Positions 27,869 through 36,587 of a stretch of 64,000 nucleotides of DNA are shown one piece after another. Origin of the DNA: Vibrio vulnificus NBRC 15645 = ATCC 27562 (GTDB lineage Bacteria; Pseudomonadota; Gammaproteobacteria; Enterobacterales; Vibrionaceae); assembly GCF_002224265.1 (NCBI RefSeq), contig NZ_CP012882.1, positions 434,001-498,000 of the forward strand, written 5' to 3'. Position numbers and translations under genes: made by a program. The notes under the pieces are model-generated. The model had not been told where the DNA came from and made no database searches. It was given only the letters and a program-made list of their open reading frames with translations. Position 1 is the stretch's first letter; every line of letters begins with the position of its first letter.

Positions 27869-29839
27869 TTAGACTGCGACTTCGTCGAGCGCGCGGAAAA
27901 CCGTCTCGTCCAAATGACCCTCAAAGACTTGGCGACACACTTTACGACGTACCGCTAGGCCAGCGATCAAACGTTCAATGGACAAATGTTTGTTTTCGGT
28001 TTGACCGTTGTAAAGCTCAACCACTTTACTCAAAGTTTCGTAGGGCAGGATGCTTTCATCGACCCGAATGAAATCCAGCTTCTCTAGAAGCTCCTGACAC
28101 TCTTCTTTAATCGAAGCATACGGATGCCCTGTCATTGCCGATAACGCCGTTATACTGCGTTCTAGCGCCTCTGGGGAGGTGTATTTGGTTAGGGTAATAG
28201 TGATTTCATCAGCATTGATCTCAACTAAGTGCTTACGTAACTTCACTCGGCGGCCCAAATTGCCTTTTGGAGAACGTTCTTTGCGCTGAATCGGTTCAAA
28301 CTCACCATCAATAATACCTGAAAGCTCATCGAGCTTCTGTTTGCTCACCATTTCATTACGCAGAGGGTTTGGCAAGGTTGGCGCCATGTTGCGCTTACCC
28401 GCATTAGTGGTGCGCGCGCGCGAGTAACGCAGTACCTCTTCGACATCACATTTGATATCGACTTGGTAATCGATCACTTTGTCTTGTTCTTGGATCGTTT
28501 CCACCGTTAGGTGGTAACCCCACAAATTGACCACGAAAAGATCCTCAGTCCCCTTCCCTTCTGACAGTCGACGCAATTCGCGGATCAGATCCATTGAAAA
28601 ACGACGCCATTCAATGTTTCGTGCCAATTTTTGGTTAAGTTCACTAAGCAGCATGCTGTCGGTATGACGTCGTGCCATACGCGTCCGGAAATAGGAATAG
28701 AGTTGAAACACCAAGGTATGCTGTTTCAAGATCTCAGGCGGGAACAGGAAGAAATAGTCGCGAGTAAGCAGTTCTTCGTAAAACGATGGTTCCCACACCA
28801 AGATGTAGAGGTTAGGTTTGATACGGATCTCGCCATCACTGCCCTCAGTCGGTGCCTCTTCCGAAGCGGTAATGGTGCGTGCGAGGAAGCGGAAACGATC
28901 ACTCTTGAAGCCTTCAGGCATGTTTTCGCTCAGCCAACGCCCGGTCAGTTCGTGCAACTGAAAGTCCGTGAACTCAATACGATCTATGCTATCGCGTATC
29001 GAATCGCGAGCGGGACCACTGTCTTTTTTGCCACGTAGAGACAGAATATCGGTGATGTACAACGGCGTTTTGTTTGGAATGTGCGCCGCATCCATTTGAT
29101 ATTCTTCTTTGTGGTGATCATGGTACTGAACCGTCAAGGTAAACAGCGCAAACAACGTCATGAGATCGTCCACTGTCATGATGTTTTTCGATGATCGTGT
29201 CTCGATCACCGCGCGTGTACCGGAAATCGACACCATCGATTTTTGGTAATTTTTGCGTGTTCTTGGTGGTGCTAAAGCTTGATCAATAATGCCGGCCCAA
29301 TTGGTCGGAGAAACCACGAATTGATCCGCTTCATCCTTCATGCCAGGCGGTGTATTCAAACCATGTTCATTCAGTAGCCGCTTATTCACTTGGGTTTGAG
29401 CCAGTGCCTTAGAACGCTTCTCTTTTTCGGTCTGTTTGACTTTCTCTGTGACAAGGCTGGTGGCACCCAAAACGGAAATCAATTTATTTGGATTGACGAA
29501 GTGATGCAGCATGGTTTTTCCAGCGAGCCCTTCTTCAAAACGCACCGGAGTTTGAGTGAACAAACCAATACTGACCGCTGCTCTCAGTCGTTGCTGAATC
29601 GCTGCTCGGGTTAAGTGTCCATCGGTTGCTTCAACCAATTCTGTGGTGGAAACCAAACCATCTTTGCTGCTAAAGCCTCTTAATGAAATGAGGTTTAACA
29701 ATTCAAGAATACTTTTCGTTACCCCTTTGAAGTGCTGATATTGCTCCACCCAATCTGCTGAAGATTCATTGACTTCAAATAGGTGACCATCTTTGTGGCT
29801 TCTTGGAGCCTTGATCAGTATTTTTTCTTCCGTTGTCAT
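27869..29839 (-). CDS. rctB: RctB, chromosome II replication initiator
   Basis: 656 aa, near the 658 residues of V. cholerae RctB. This Vibrionaceae-specific initiator binds 11/12-mer iterons to open oriCII and 39-mers to inhibit replication. The N-terminus (MTTEEKILIKAPRSHKDGHLFEVNESSADWVEQ), the central winged-helix region (FRFLARTITAS, LVFQLYSYFRTRMARRHTDSMLLSELNQKLARNIEWRRFSMDLIRELRRL) and the C-terminal autoinhibitory part are all present without breaks. It is transcribed away from the iteron array. GATC-rich sequence in its promoter region suggests Dam-methylation and self-regulation as in V. cholerae. Confidence 0.98.
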   Translation of the reverse strand: MTTEEKILIKAPRSHKDGHLFEVNESSADWVEQYQHFKGVTKSILELLNLISLRGFSSKDGLVSTTELVEATDGHLTRAAIQQRLRAAVSIGLFTQTPVRFEEGLAGKTMLHHFVNPNKLISVLGATSLVTEKVKQTEKEKRSKALAQTQVNKRLLNEHGLNTPPGMKDEADQFVVSPTNWAGIIDQALAPPRTRKNYQKSMVSISGTRAVIETRSSKNIMTVDDLMTLFALFTLTVQYHDHHKEEYQMDAAHIPNKTPLYITDILSLRGKKDSGPARDSIRDSIDRIEFTDFQLHELTGRWLSENMPEGFKSDRFRFLARTITASEEAPTEGSDGEIRIKPNLYILVWEPSFYEELLTRDYFFLFPPEILKQHTLVFQLYSYFRTRMARRHTDSMLLSELNQKLARNIEWRRFSMDLIRELRRLSEGKGTEDLFVVNLWGYHLTVETIQEQDKVIDYQVDIKCDVEEVLRYSRARTTNAGKRNMAPTLPNPLRNEMVSKQKLDELSGIIDGEFEPIQRKERSPKGNLGRRVKLRKHLVEINADEITITLTKYTSPEALERSITALSAMTGHPYASIKEECQELLEKLDFIRVDESILPYETLSKVVELYNGQTENKHLSIERLIAGLAVRRKVCRQVFEGHLDETVFRALDEVAV

Positions 29840-30043
29840 TCTAGATCCAGATCACATTGACCGTAAAAGCGCTATAGTTCCAAGAGGATAAAGAAAAATA
29901 GATCATAAATAAAGAAAAAAGCTTGTTTTTAAATAACTGATCTTTTTGATTAATCTGATCTTAATTGATTATATGATCTATTGATCTAGCGGCGAGTTTG
30001 CGAGTAACTCACTGTAAAACAAAAAGTTTATTTTGGTTCTGTA

Positions 30044-30390
30044 GGAAGCATGATCATAATAATCCAGAAAGCATGATCATATAGACTGCGAAAACATGAT
30101 CAAATCGAAACGTAAAGATGATCATCATGGATACGCAAGCGTGATCAACGTAAGAAGGAAAGCATGATCATGATGAGTAAACAACTTATCCACAGCGGTG
30201 AGAATAACTTTGCTGTTTTCACGTTGTCATTCGCAATAATGAACAGACGGAAGCATGATCATCATAAAGCTTGTTTGTCAGGATGCGAATGTTTTTTCCG
30301 CAATCCTCGCTGAGTTTGGCTAAACAATCAGCAAATCTATCTTCTTGTCTTTCATCGCTATTTCATCACTAAAATACGAAAGCATGATCA
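30044..30390 (+). repeat. oriCII iteron array (RctB 12-mers)
   Basis: ATGATCA cores start at 30050, 30073, 30096, 30118, 30174, 30255 and 30384, with a GTGATCA variant at 30141. Five carry the extended form (G)GAAGCATGATCA or GAAAGCATGATCA. Every core contains a Dam GATC site. Spacing between the first four is 22-23 bases, about two helical turns, so RctB would bind one face. Confidence 0.92.
30186..30194 (+). promoter_or_regulatory. DnaA box in oriCII
   Basis: Perfect TTATCCACA six bases after the iteron at 30174. A single DnaA box is likewise part of the V. cholerae minimal ori2. Confidence 0.92.
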
Positions 30391-30532
30391 CGGTATAACG
30401 AGGTCAATATTCTAATGTGAAAGCCAATCTCATCAGATAGTGAACTGAGCCAAACGAGCTTGATCTCCCGTTCTATCTGCATTTGGCCGTAACTTAGTGA
30501 TTTTTTTTCATGCTTCCGCCTCCATCGCTACT

Positions 30533-30727
30533 TGATCATCTTTCCGTATTATAAGGATCATTGACGGCATCATCGGAGGGCCTATTTTACAGTATGAATT
30601 GCCATGATCATCGTTTCGATAGGCGCTCATTATCCGGAAGAATGATCAAAGCATCACTTGATCATTCTTCCAAAGACACAAAATGAACATTTTCCATGTT
30701 TTTACGCCATCGTCGAAAGCATGATCA
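30533..30727. repeat. Second oriCII iteron cluster
   Basis: ATGATCA cores at 30533-30539 (minus), 30604, 30642, 30659-30665 (minus) and 30721. The pair at 30642 and 30659 is an inverted repeat (GGAAGAATGATCAA … TTGATCATTCTTCC). The core at 30721 has the full GAAAGCATGATCA consensus. Confidence 0.8.
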
Positions 30728-31006
30728 AGCAATGTCGACATCTATTGGGTAGATGGACATTGGCCTCTTTTGCGCTCAAACGAGTTGATTCGTTCTTTTT
30801 ATAGAATAGGACTGAGGCTTTTTTGAACGTATTTTGTACAAAAATATCGACGCTCGGAATGACTCACTAACTCACCATGTTGCTTGATTGAACAAATAGA
30901 CCTCGTATTTACCTAGTGGCATAACGTTTTGATACGCACTGTTAAAATTCATCTTACATTGACCGTAGTTTAGTGACCAATGTCAATCGTTCCGAGTTAT
31001 TTTGAC

Positions 31007-31019
31007 TTTACATTGTAAA
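31007..31019. promoter_or_regulatory. parS2 centromere site 3
   Basis: TTTACATTGTAAA, 230 bases upstream of parA2; the only one of the six sites with T at the central position. Confidence 0.9.
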
Positions 31020-31188
31020 TATGTGACGTCGTAACATTTTAAATCTTTGCTCTTTTGTTGCTTACGGCTTGCTAGATTTTAAATAAGAATTTTCTCAATT
31101 AGTCAGTCTTTGCTGTTTTTTACATCATTATGACGTGAAGAATTCATTTTTATGTGATTATTCTTCAAAATGACCGTTCACCTTTTTG

Positions 31189-31216
31189 TTGTCATAAGTT
31201 GAAAGTGCTGTACAAT
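31189..31216 (+). promoter_or_regulatory. parAB2 promoter
   Basis: TTGTCA (31189-31194), 16-base spacer, TACAAT (31211-31216): a near-consensus sigma-70 promoter 32 bases before the parA2 start. Confidence 0.65.
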
Positions 31217-31248
31217 CGGGTGAAAGATATTTCTTAAAGGAATAGACA

Positions 31249-32466
31249 ATGAAAAGAGAAAAAACGATCGAAAATCTCATGCAGTTGGCTGAATCAACCC
31301 AACAGGTGCAAGCCGACCGTATTGAGATAGTGCTAGAAGAGCGCAGTGATGATTATTTTCCGCCGATGTCAAAAGCATTGATGGAAACGCGTTCTGGATT
31401 AACCCGACGTAAGCTGGACGATGCCATCGGTAAAATGGAAGCGGAAGGTCACCAGTTTACCAAGAATAACGCGAATCACTATTCGATCACTCTTGAAGAA
31501 GCGCACATGCTGATGGACGCAGCGGGAGTACCCAAGTTCCACCAGCGTAAAAATGGTGGCAATGGCAAGCCTTGGATCATCAACGTACAGAACCAAAAGG
31601 GTGGTACGGGCAAATCTATGACGGCGGTGCATTTAGCCGCTTGCTTGGCACTGAATTTAGACAAGCGCTACCGTATCTGTTTGATTGACTTGGATCCTCA
31701 AGGGTCGCTACGTCTGTTCCTTAATCCACAAATTAGCATTGCTGAGCACGACAATATTTACTCGGCGGTGGATATCATGTTGGACAATGTGCCGGAAAAC
31801 GTCGACGTGGATCGCTCGTTTCTTCATAAGAATGTGTTGCTACCAACGCAATATCCAAACTTGAAGACCATTTCTGCATTCCCTGAAGATGCGATGTTCA
31901 ATGCTGAAGCGTGGCAATATTTGTCGCAAAATCAATCGCTAGACATCGTACGTCTGCTGAAAGAAAAGCTGATTGACAAGATTGCCGATGACTTCGACAT
32001 CATCATGATTGATACCGGTCCTCACGTCGATCCACTGGTGTGGAATGCGATGTACGCCTCCAATGCGCTGCTGATTCCATGTGCGGCGAAGCGTTTGGAC
32101 TGGGCGTCAACGGTTAACTTCTTCCAACATCTCCCTACTGTGTACGAAATGTTCCCAGAGGATTGGAAAGGGTTAGAGTTTGTGCGTCTGATGCCAACCA
32201 TGTTTGAAGACGACAACAAGAAGCAAGTCTCTGTGCTGACAGAAATGAACTATCTGCTTGGTGATCAGGTGATGATGGCCACCATTCCACGTAGCCGTGC
32301 TTTCGAAACTTGTGCCGACACATACAGCACGGTATTTGACCTCACGACAAGTGATTTTGAAGGGGGCAAGAAGACCTTAGCAACGGCGCAAGACGCAGTA
32401 CAAAAGAGCGCATTGGAACTAGAGCGTGTGCTGCATTCTTACTGGTCTTCATTGAATCAAGGGTAA
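31249..32466 (+). CDS. parA2: ParA2 partition ATPase
   Basis: 405 aa, the length of Vibrio ParA2. AAAGGA precedes the ATG. N-terminal 100 residues form the plasmid-type HTH extension; the deviant Walker A is NQKGGTGKSMTAVHLA at about 114-128, followed by LIDLDPQGSLRLFL (A') and IIMIDTGPHVDPLVWNA (Walker B). It forms ATP-dependent filaments on DNA that segregate the chromosome II origin together with ParB2 and parS2. The N-terminal HTH suggests autorepression of the promoter. Confidence 0.97.
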   Translation: MKREKTIENLMQLAESTQQVQADRIEIVLEERSDDYFPPMSKALMETRSGLTRRKLDDAIGKMEAEGHQFTKNNANHYSITLEEAHMLMDAAGVPKFHQRKNGGNGKPWIINVQNQKGGTGKSMTAVHLAACLALNLDKRYRICLIDLDPQGSLRLFLNPQISIAEHDNIYSAVDIMLDNVPENVDVDRSFLHKNVLLPTQYPNLKTISAFPEDAMFNAEAWQYLSQNQSLDIVRLLKEKLIDKIADDFDIIMIDTGPHVDPLVWNAMYASNALLIPCAAKRLDWASTVNFFQHLPTVYEMFPEDWKGLEFVRLMPTMFEDDNKKQVSVLTEMNYLLGDQVMMATIPRSRAFETCADTYSTVFDLTTSDFEGGKKTLATAQDAVQKSALELERVLHSYWSSLNQG

Positions 32467-32473
32467 TTAAGTT

Positions 32474-33448
32474 ATGGCGATTAAAACTTCCGATCTCAAT
32501 GCAAAACTGTTTGGCAAAGCGAACAAACGCCGTGTGGCAACACCGCAAGAAGCGCAAACAGCAGCAAAAGAACAAGCACAAGTGATTGAACTGGCGGTCG
32601 CGGGTGAAGAAACGGTGACCTTCGAGCTGATCCGTATTGCTGCCGATCAAGTGGCAACACAAACCTCCGTCTTTGCAGAAAATGCGCGTGAACAATCTTT
32701 CTTAACTGAGCACGCACTGTCAGATGTTTTGGCCACGCTACGTGATCGCGGTCAGCAATATCCCGCCGTGGGTCGTCGTACGGCGGATGGCAAAATCGAA
32801 GTGCTGGACGGTAGTCGCCGTCGTATGTCTTGTATTTTGGCGGGCCAAGATTTCTTAGTCTATGTGGCGGATAACATCAGCACGGAACATGCGAAGTTCC
32901 TCTCTGATGTGGCGAATGCCCACAAGCCTTTGTCTTTGTATGAGAAGGGCAAAGAGATGTTGGCAAAACTGGAAAAAGGTGACGCGGAAGACCAAAAAGC
33001 GCTGGCGAAAATGTTCCAGTGCAGCGAAGCGCTCGTCAGTGGCGCATTAAAAGCGGCTTCATTGCCACTTGAGTTACTGCAAGCGTATCCAAATGTTAGC
33101 GACCTTGGCCGTCCAACCATCGTTAAGCTGCACAAGCAATATAATTCGTTGGCAGAACCGCAGCAAAAAGCGCTGCTCAATAAATGCCGCACAAACGAAG
33201 GCTTTGTTTGGCAACGCAGCCAAGCGCAAGGCGTGGCTCGTTTAACCAAAGAAGTGACGGAAAACATCGAAGCGTGGATTGCGGAACTGAGCCCAGTAAA
33301 AGCGAAGGCTAAAGCTGAGAAAGTTGAACTCGTGAAAGATCGCGCAAGCTACAGCCGCAAAGGCAGCAACTTGTCATTAAACTTGAAAAAAGTGGATGAC
33401 AAAACCATGCAAGAGATTCTGCAGTTCCTTGAGAGCAAGCTAGCTTAA
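32474..33448 (+). CDS. parB2: ParB2 centromere-binding protein
   Basis: 324 aa, seven bases after parA2. ParB/Srx CTPase motifs: EHALSDVLATLRDRGQQYPAVGRR and LDGSRRRMSCILAG near residues 80-125; HTH region around QCSEALVSGALKAASLP (about 185-200); C-terminal dimerisation segment rich in lysine. It binds the TTTACAnTGTAAA sites listed in this window. Confidence 0.97.
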   Translation: MAIKTSDLNAKLFGKANKRRVATPQEAQTAAKEQAQVIELAVAGEETVTFELIRIAADQVATQTSVFAENAREQSFLTEHALSDVLATLRDRGQQYPAVGRRTADGKIEVLDGSRRRMSCILAGQDFLVYVADNISTEHAKFLSDVANAHKPLSLYEKGKEMLAKLEKGDAEDQKALAKMFQCSEALVSGALKAASLPLELLQAYPNVSDLGRPTIVKLHKQYNSLAEPQQKALLNKCRTNEGFVWQRSQAQGVARLTKEVTENIEAWIAELSPVKAKAKAEKVELVKDRASYSRKGSNLSLNLKKVDDKTMQEILQFLESKLA

Positions 33449-33477
33449 CGCCTTTACAGCGTTAGAAAGTAAGTTGA

Positions 33478-33503
33478 AAAAGCCGCGAATGCGGCTTTTT
33501 TTG
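33478..33503 (+). terminator. parAB2 terminator
   Basis: Stem AAGCCGC (33480-33486) / GCGGCTT (33491-33497), then TTTTT. Confidence 0.9.
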
Positions 33504-33546
33504 ATCTTGTGCTACCATAACGCGACTTTGGTTTTTGGTAGTGAAG

Positions 33547-35574
33547 ATGAACGCGCAAATTGAATCTTTGATCCATATTCAGCAACACGCTGAGCAAACA
33601 GGCTGGCGAGTTGGGGTGGTGCTTAAAGGGCCTGATGACTGGCAAACCGCGTTGTTGCAAGGTTTGCTGTCGGAGCAATCACCTTGCTCAATTTTCGTCA
33701 TGGGGGAGGGCATCGCCAGTGCCGATGACGTAACCCAATGTGTGTCGGTGAAGCAGGGTCAACGTCTGTTGGGGCAAGAGTGCCAGTTGTTGGTGGTCGA
33801 TTGCCGCAAACAGTTTGACGCAAACAGCTTTAGTGCTGCCTGCGGAGCACTATGTGGTGGTGGCATGCTGCTGTTGCTGGTCTCTGAGCAGGCGGCCAAT
33901 ACGCCGTGGGAGCTGTGGCTCACTGGCCAGTTTGAACAGTTGATTCAAATGGGCTGCGATGGCATCACTCATCAGCCCGTTTTGCCGCCATTACCCACAA
34001 GCGCAACAGCGCGTTTTGCGCAGCAGCAACAAGCCGTTGAGCATGTTCATCATGTCGTAACGGGTCATCGTAAGCGCCCATTGTTGTTAACCGCTGACCG
34101 AGGCCGAGGCAAAAGCAGTGCACTTGGCATTGCCAGTGGGCAACTGATGAAAACACGAAAAATGCGTATTTTGCTCACCGCGCCAACTTCCGCTGCAGTC
34201 GAACCTGTTTTCCACCATGCACAGAGCCAATTAGATGGCGTGGTGTGGCAACAGAGCAAAAGCAAGCTAGAGAGTGAGAATGCGGTTCTGGAATTTGTCG
34301 CCCCCGATGATTTGCTACAGCGCCTACCGAAATGCGATCTCTTGTTGATTGATGAAGCGGCGGCCATTCCATTGCCGATGCTAAAACGAATGATGGAACA
34401 CTATCACCGCGTGGTGTTGTCATCGACCATTCATGGCTACGAAGGATGTGGCCGAGGGTTTACGGCCAAGTTTTTACCTTGGTTGCAGAGTCAGCGACCA
34501 GGCATGAAACATCTTCATCTCAATACGCCCATTCGTTGGTTGCCAGACGACCCTCTTGAGTCGTGGCTCAACGACACCTTTTTACTCAATGCCGAACTGC
34601 CGATGCCAGAGAATGTGGTGCTGAAAAACCTTGCTCTACGTTTGGTGGATAAAAGCGAACTGTTGGCGCAGCCAGCACGCTTGCGAGCCTGTTTTGCGTT
34701 GTTGGTTAACGCCCATTATCAAACTTCACCTAACGACTTGATGCAGTTACTGTCCGATCCCAACAGTCAACTTTGGCTGGCAGAATGCAATAGTGAAGTG
34801 TTGGGCTGCTTGCTCACCGTTGAAGAGGGGGGGCTAGAAAGCGCTTTGATTACGCAAGTGCAGTTGGGGCAGCGTCGTCCTTCAGGTCATTTAATCGCGA
34901 TCTCACTGGCTAACCATTTGGGATTAAAAGCCGTCGCAGAACAACGCTCGCTTCGAGTCATGCGTATTGCCGTTCATCCTCAATATCAATCGCTCGGGAT
35001 AGGGCAGGCTATGTTGTCGCAACTTGAACAGCAATCAGGTCAGCAAGTTGATTTTCTTTCTACCAGTTTTGGCGCAACAGAGTCTCTAGTGCGGTTCTGG
35101 CTACATAGCCAATATCGCCCTGTGCGTGTCGGTTTTAGTCGAGATGCGGCTAGCGGTTGTCACGCGGTAATGATGGTTAAACCGCTGACATCCCGTGCTG
35201 AACATTGGGTCGAAAAAGCCGAACGCATGTTTGAGCAGACTTTGCCGGAATGGCTGAGTTCGGCATTGAATGATCTCGAACCCGAGGTGGTTCGCGCACT
35301 GCTGCCAGCGTTAGGAGCGAATGCATTGCCCCCTGAGGCTCTTTCGTTGATTCGGCACTATGCGTTGGGCGGTAACAGTTTTGAAAGCGTACTACCTTGG
35401 TTAAAGCGCTGGGTTTTGATGCTTGAAGCCAGCCAAGTGGAGCAACTGTTGATTCGCAAAGTACTGCAAAATCACACTTGGTCTGAGTGCGCGCAAATGG
35501 CGGGATTGCCAGGGCGTAAACAAGTCGAGCTGCTTTTACGCCAGCACATTGCAGCCTTGTGTCACGAGCATTAA
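33547..35574 (+). CDS. tmcA: tRNA(Met) cytidine acetyltransferase TmcA
   Basis: About 675 aa from ATG at 33547 (GTG at 33541 is an alternative; the ribosome site is weak for both). It acetylates C34 of the elongator methionine tRNA using acetyl-CoA and ATP. Domains in order: N-terminal DUF1726 region, helicase-like module with Walker A TADRGRGKSSALG and DLLLIDEAAAIPLPML, GNAT core (LRVMRIAVHPQYQSLGIGQAML) and a C-terminal tRNA-binding region. All are intact. The gene lies between parB2 and the che operon and is functionally unrelated to both. Confidence 0.95.
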   Translation: MNAQIESLIHIQQHAEQTGWRVGVVLKGPDDWQTALLQGLLSEQSPCSIFVMGEGIASADDVTQCVSVKQGQRLLGQECQLLVVDCRKQFDANSFSAACGALCGGGMLLLLVSEQAANTPWELWLTGQFEQLIQMGCDGITHQPVLPPLPTSATARFAQQQQAVEHVHHVVTGHRKRPLLLTADRGRGKSSALGIASGQLMKTRKMRILLTAPTSAAVEPVFHHAQSQLDGVVWQQSKSKLESENAVLEFVAPDDLLQRLPKCDLLLIDEAAAIPLPMLKRMMEHYHRVVLSSTIHGYEGCGRGFTAKFLPWLQSQRPGMKHLHLNTPIRWLPDDPLESWLNDTFLLNAELPMPENVVLKNLALRLVDKSELLAQPARLRACFALLVNAHYQTSPNDLMQLLSDPNSQLWLAECNSEVLGCLLTVEEGGLESALITQVQLGQRRPSGHLIAISLANHLGLKAVAEQRSLRVMRIAVHPQYQSLGIGQAMLSQLEQQSGQQVDFLSTSFGATESLVRFWLHSQYRPVRVGFSRDAASGCHAVMMVKPLTSRAEHWVEKAERMFEQTLPEWLSSALNDLEPEVVRALLPALGANALPPEALSLIRHYALGGNSFESVLPWLKRWVLMLEASQVEQLLIRKVLQNHTWSECAQMAGLPGRKQVELLLRQHIAALCHEH

Positions 35575-35591
35575 CTGTCTCGCTCAACAAA

Positions 35592-35604
35592 TTTACACTG
35601 TAAA
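35592..35604. promoter_or_regulatory. parS2 centromere site 4
   Basis: TTTACACTGTAAA, 18 bases after the tmcA stop. Confidence 0.88.
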
Positions 35605-35690
35605 CTGGCTTTCCATCGTTCTCTGGTCAACACGTTGAAAAGCCACTTCCTGGTTACTTCTAAGTCGTGAGCCACAGCGACTCAAGTGTA

Positions 35691-35703
35691 TTTACACTGT
35701 AAA
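35691..35703. promoter_or_regulatory. parS2 centromere site 5
   Basis: TTTACACTGTAAA, 99 bases after site 4; the only pair of neighbouring sites. The 35575-35907 interval otherwise holds only the upstream region of the che operon. Confidence 0.88.
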
Positions 35704-35907
35704 TCCGCGCGCGAAACGCCAGCGATTTCATCTATCATCATTTCTGTCTATCTAGCATTTTGTTTTTTCGAAAGAAAAGTGAATATCTTGCCCCTTTGCT
35801 TAAAGCAAATTGAAAAAAGAATCCTTACTGAATTTGCGTATTAATAAATCCTTTCTAGACTGAAAATATGCACCTGTGTTTATAAGAAAGACAATAAGGA
35901 TAAATCC

Positions 35908-36162
35908 ATGGAATGTTGGCTGGCTGAGTGTTTGGATATTTCTTCGGTACAAGAATGCCGCTCTCAATATTTGCAATGGCTTGAATCAGACCAACCTCTT
36001 CAGTTGATAGGAAGCGAAGTGAGAAAAGTGGATGCCTCCGGTATCCAAGCGCTGGTTTCCTTTATCCGTAGCGTCAAACAAACAGGTTCAACACTCGAGC
36101 TCACAGCGTTCTCCGATGTTCTTGCCGAAGGCATCGAACTGCTGGGTTATGAGCTCAATTAA
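35908..36162 (+). CDS. STAS-domain protein, first gene of the che operon
   Basis: 84 aa, AAGGA before the ATG. A single STAS (anti-sigma-antagonist-like) domain; the conserved loop VRKVDASGIQALVSFIRSV carries S44, the position phosphorylated in SpoIIAA/RsbV. It is the small STAS protein that opens many multi-operon chemosensory systems. It may be phosphorylated or may dock on the receptor array. A second STAS gene lies at the other end of the cluster. Confidence 0.82.
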   Translation: MECWLAECLDISSVQECRSQYLQWLESDQPLQLIGSEVRKVDASGIQALVSFIRSVKQTGSTLELTAFSDVLAEGIELLGYELN

Positions 36163-36193
36163 TTGGTGTCAGTTTGAAATCTAGGGGGCTGAG

Positions 36194-36553
36194 ATGGTTA
36201 AGATTCTCGCAGTGGACGATTCTGTCTCTATTCGTCAAATGGTCAGTCACACATTAAAAGATGCTGGATACGATGTTGAAACCGCCAATGATGGCAGTGA
36301 CGCATTACAAAAATCCAAAACCACCAAGTTCGATGTGGTGATTTCCGACGTTAACATGCCTAACATGGGCGGCTTTGAATTAGTGCGCGCCATGCGGGCG
36401 ATACCGCAATACAAGTTTATTCCCATTCTGATGTTGACCACCGAAACCAGCCCAGAAAAAAAGATGGAAGGAAAATCCGCAGGGGCGACTGGTTGGTTAG
36501 TGAAGCCTTTTAATCCCGATACTTTGCTCAAAACACTAAAACGCGTGCTTTAA
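36194..36553 (+). CDS. cheY: CheY-type response regulator
   Basis: 119 aa single receiver domain. D8-D9 acidic pair, phosphoacceptor D52 (VVISDVNMPNMGG), conserved threonine in LMLTTETS and lysine in GWLVKPF. No output domain, so it acts by protein contact. It is next to CheA, its presumed phosphodonor. Confidence 0.95.
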   Translation: MVKILAVDDSVSIRQMVSHTLKDAGYDVETANDGSDALQKSKTTKFDVVISDVNMPNMGGFELVRAMRAIPQYKFIPILMLTTETSPEKKMEGKSAGATGWLVKPFNPDTLLKTLKRVL

Positions 36554-36587
36554 CCACGCACGGCAATGTCGGACTAAGGAGCGTCAG

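Larger units (their letters stand above)
29840..31005. other. oriCII: origin of replication of chromosome II
   Basis: About 1.2 kb between rctB and parA2 with no gene. It contains an iteron array at 30044-30390, a DnaA box at 30186, an inverted-orientation and mixed cluster at 30533-30727, and a GATC-dense AT-rich rctB leader at 29900-30000. Two stretches near 30484 and 30957 share (G)CCGTA-N2-TTAGTGA and may be 39-mer-type regulatory sites (rctA region). The right part, 31020-31240, is AT-rich and carries the parAB2 promoter. Confidence 0.92.

Noticed and set aside
29935..30000. GATC-rich AT tract as a CRISPR-like or satellite repeat
   Set aside because: No regular repeat and spacer structure; better explained as the Dam-site-rich rctB promoter and leader.
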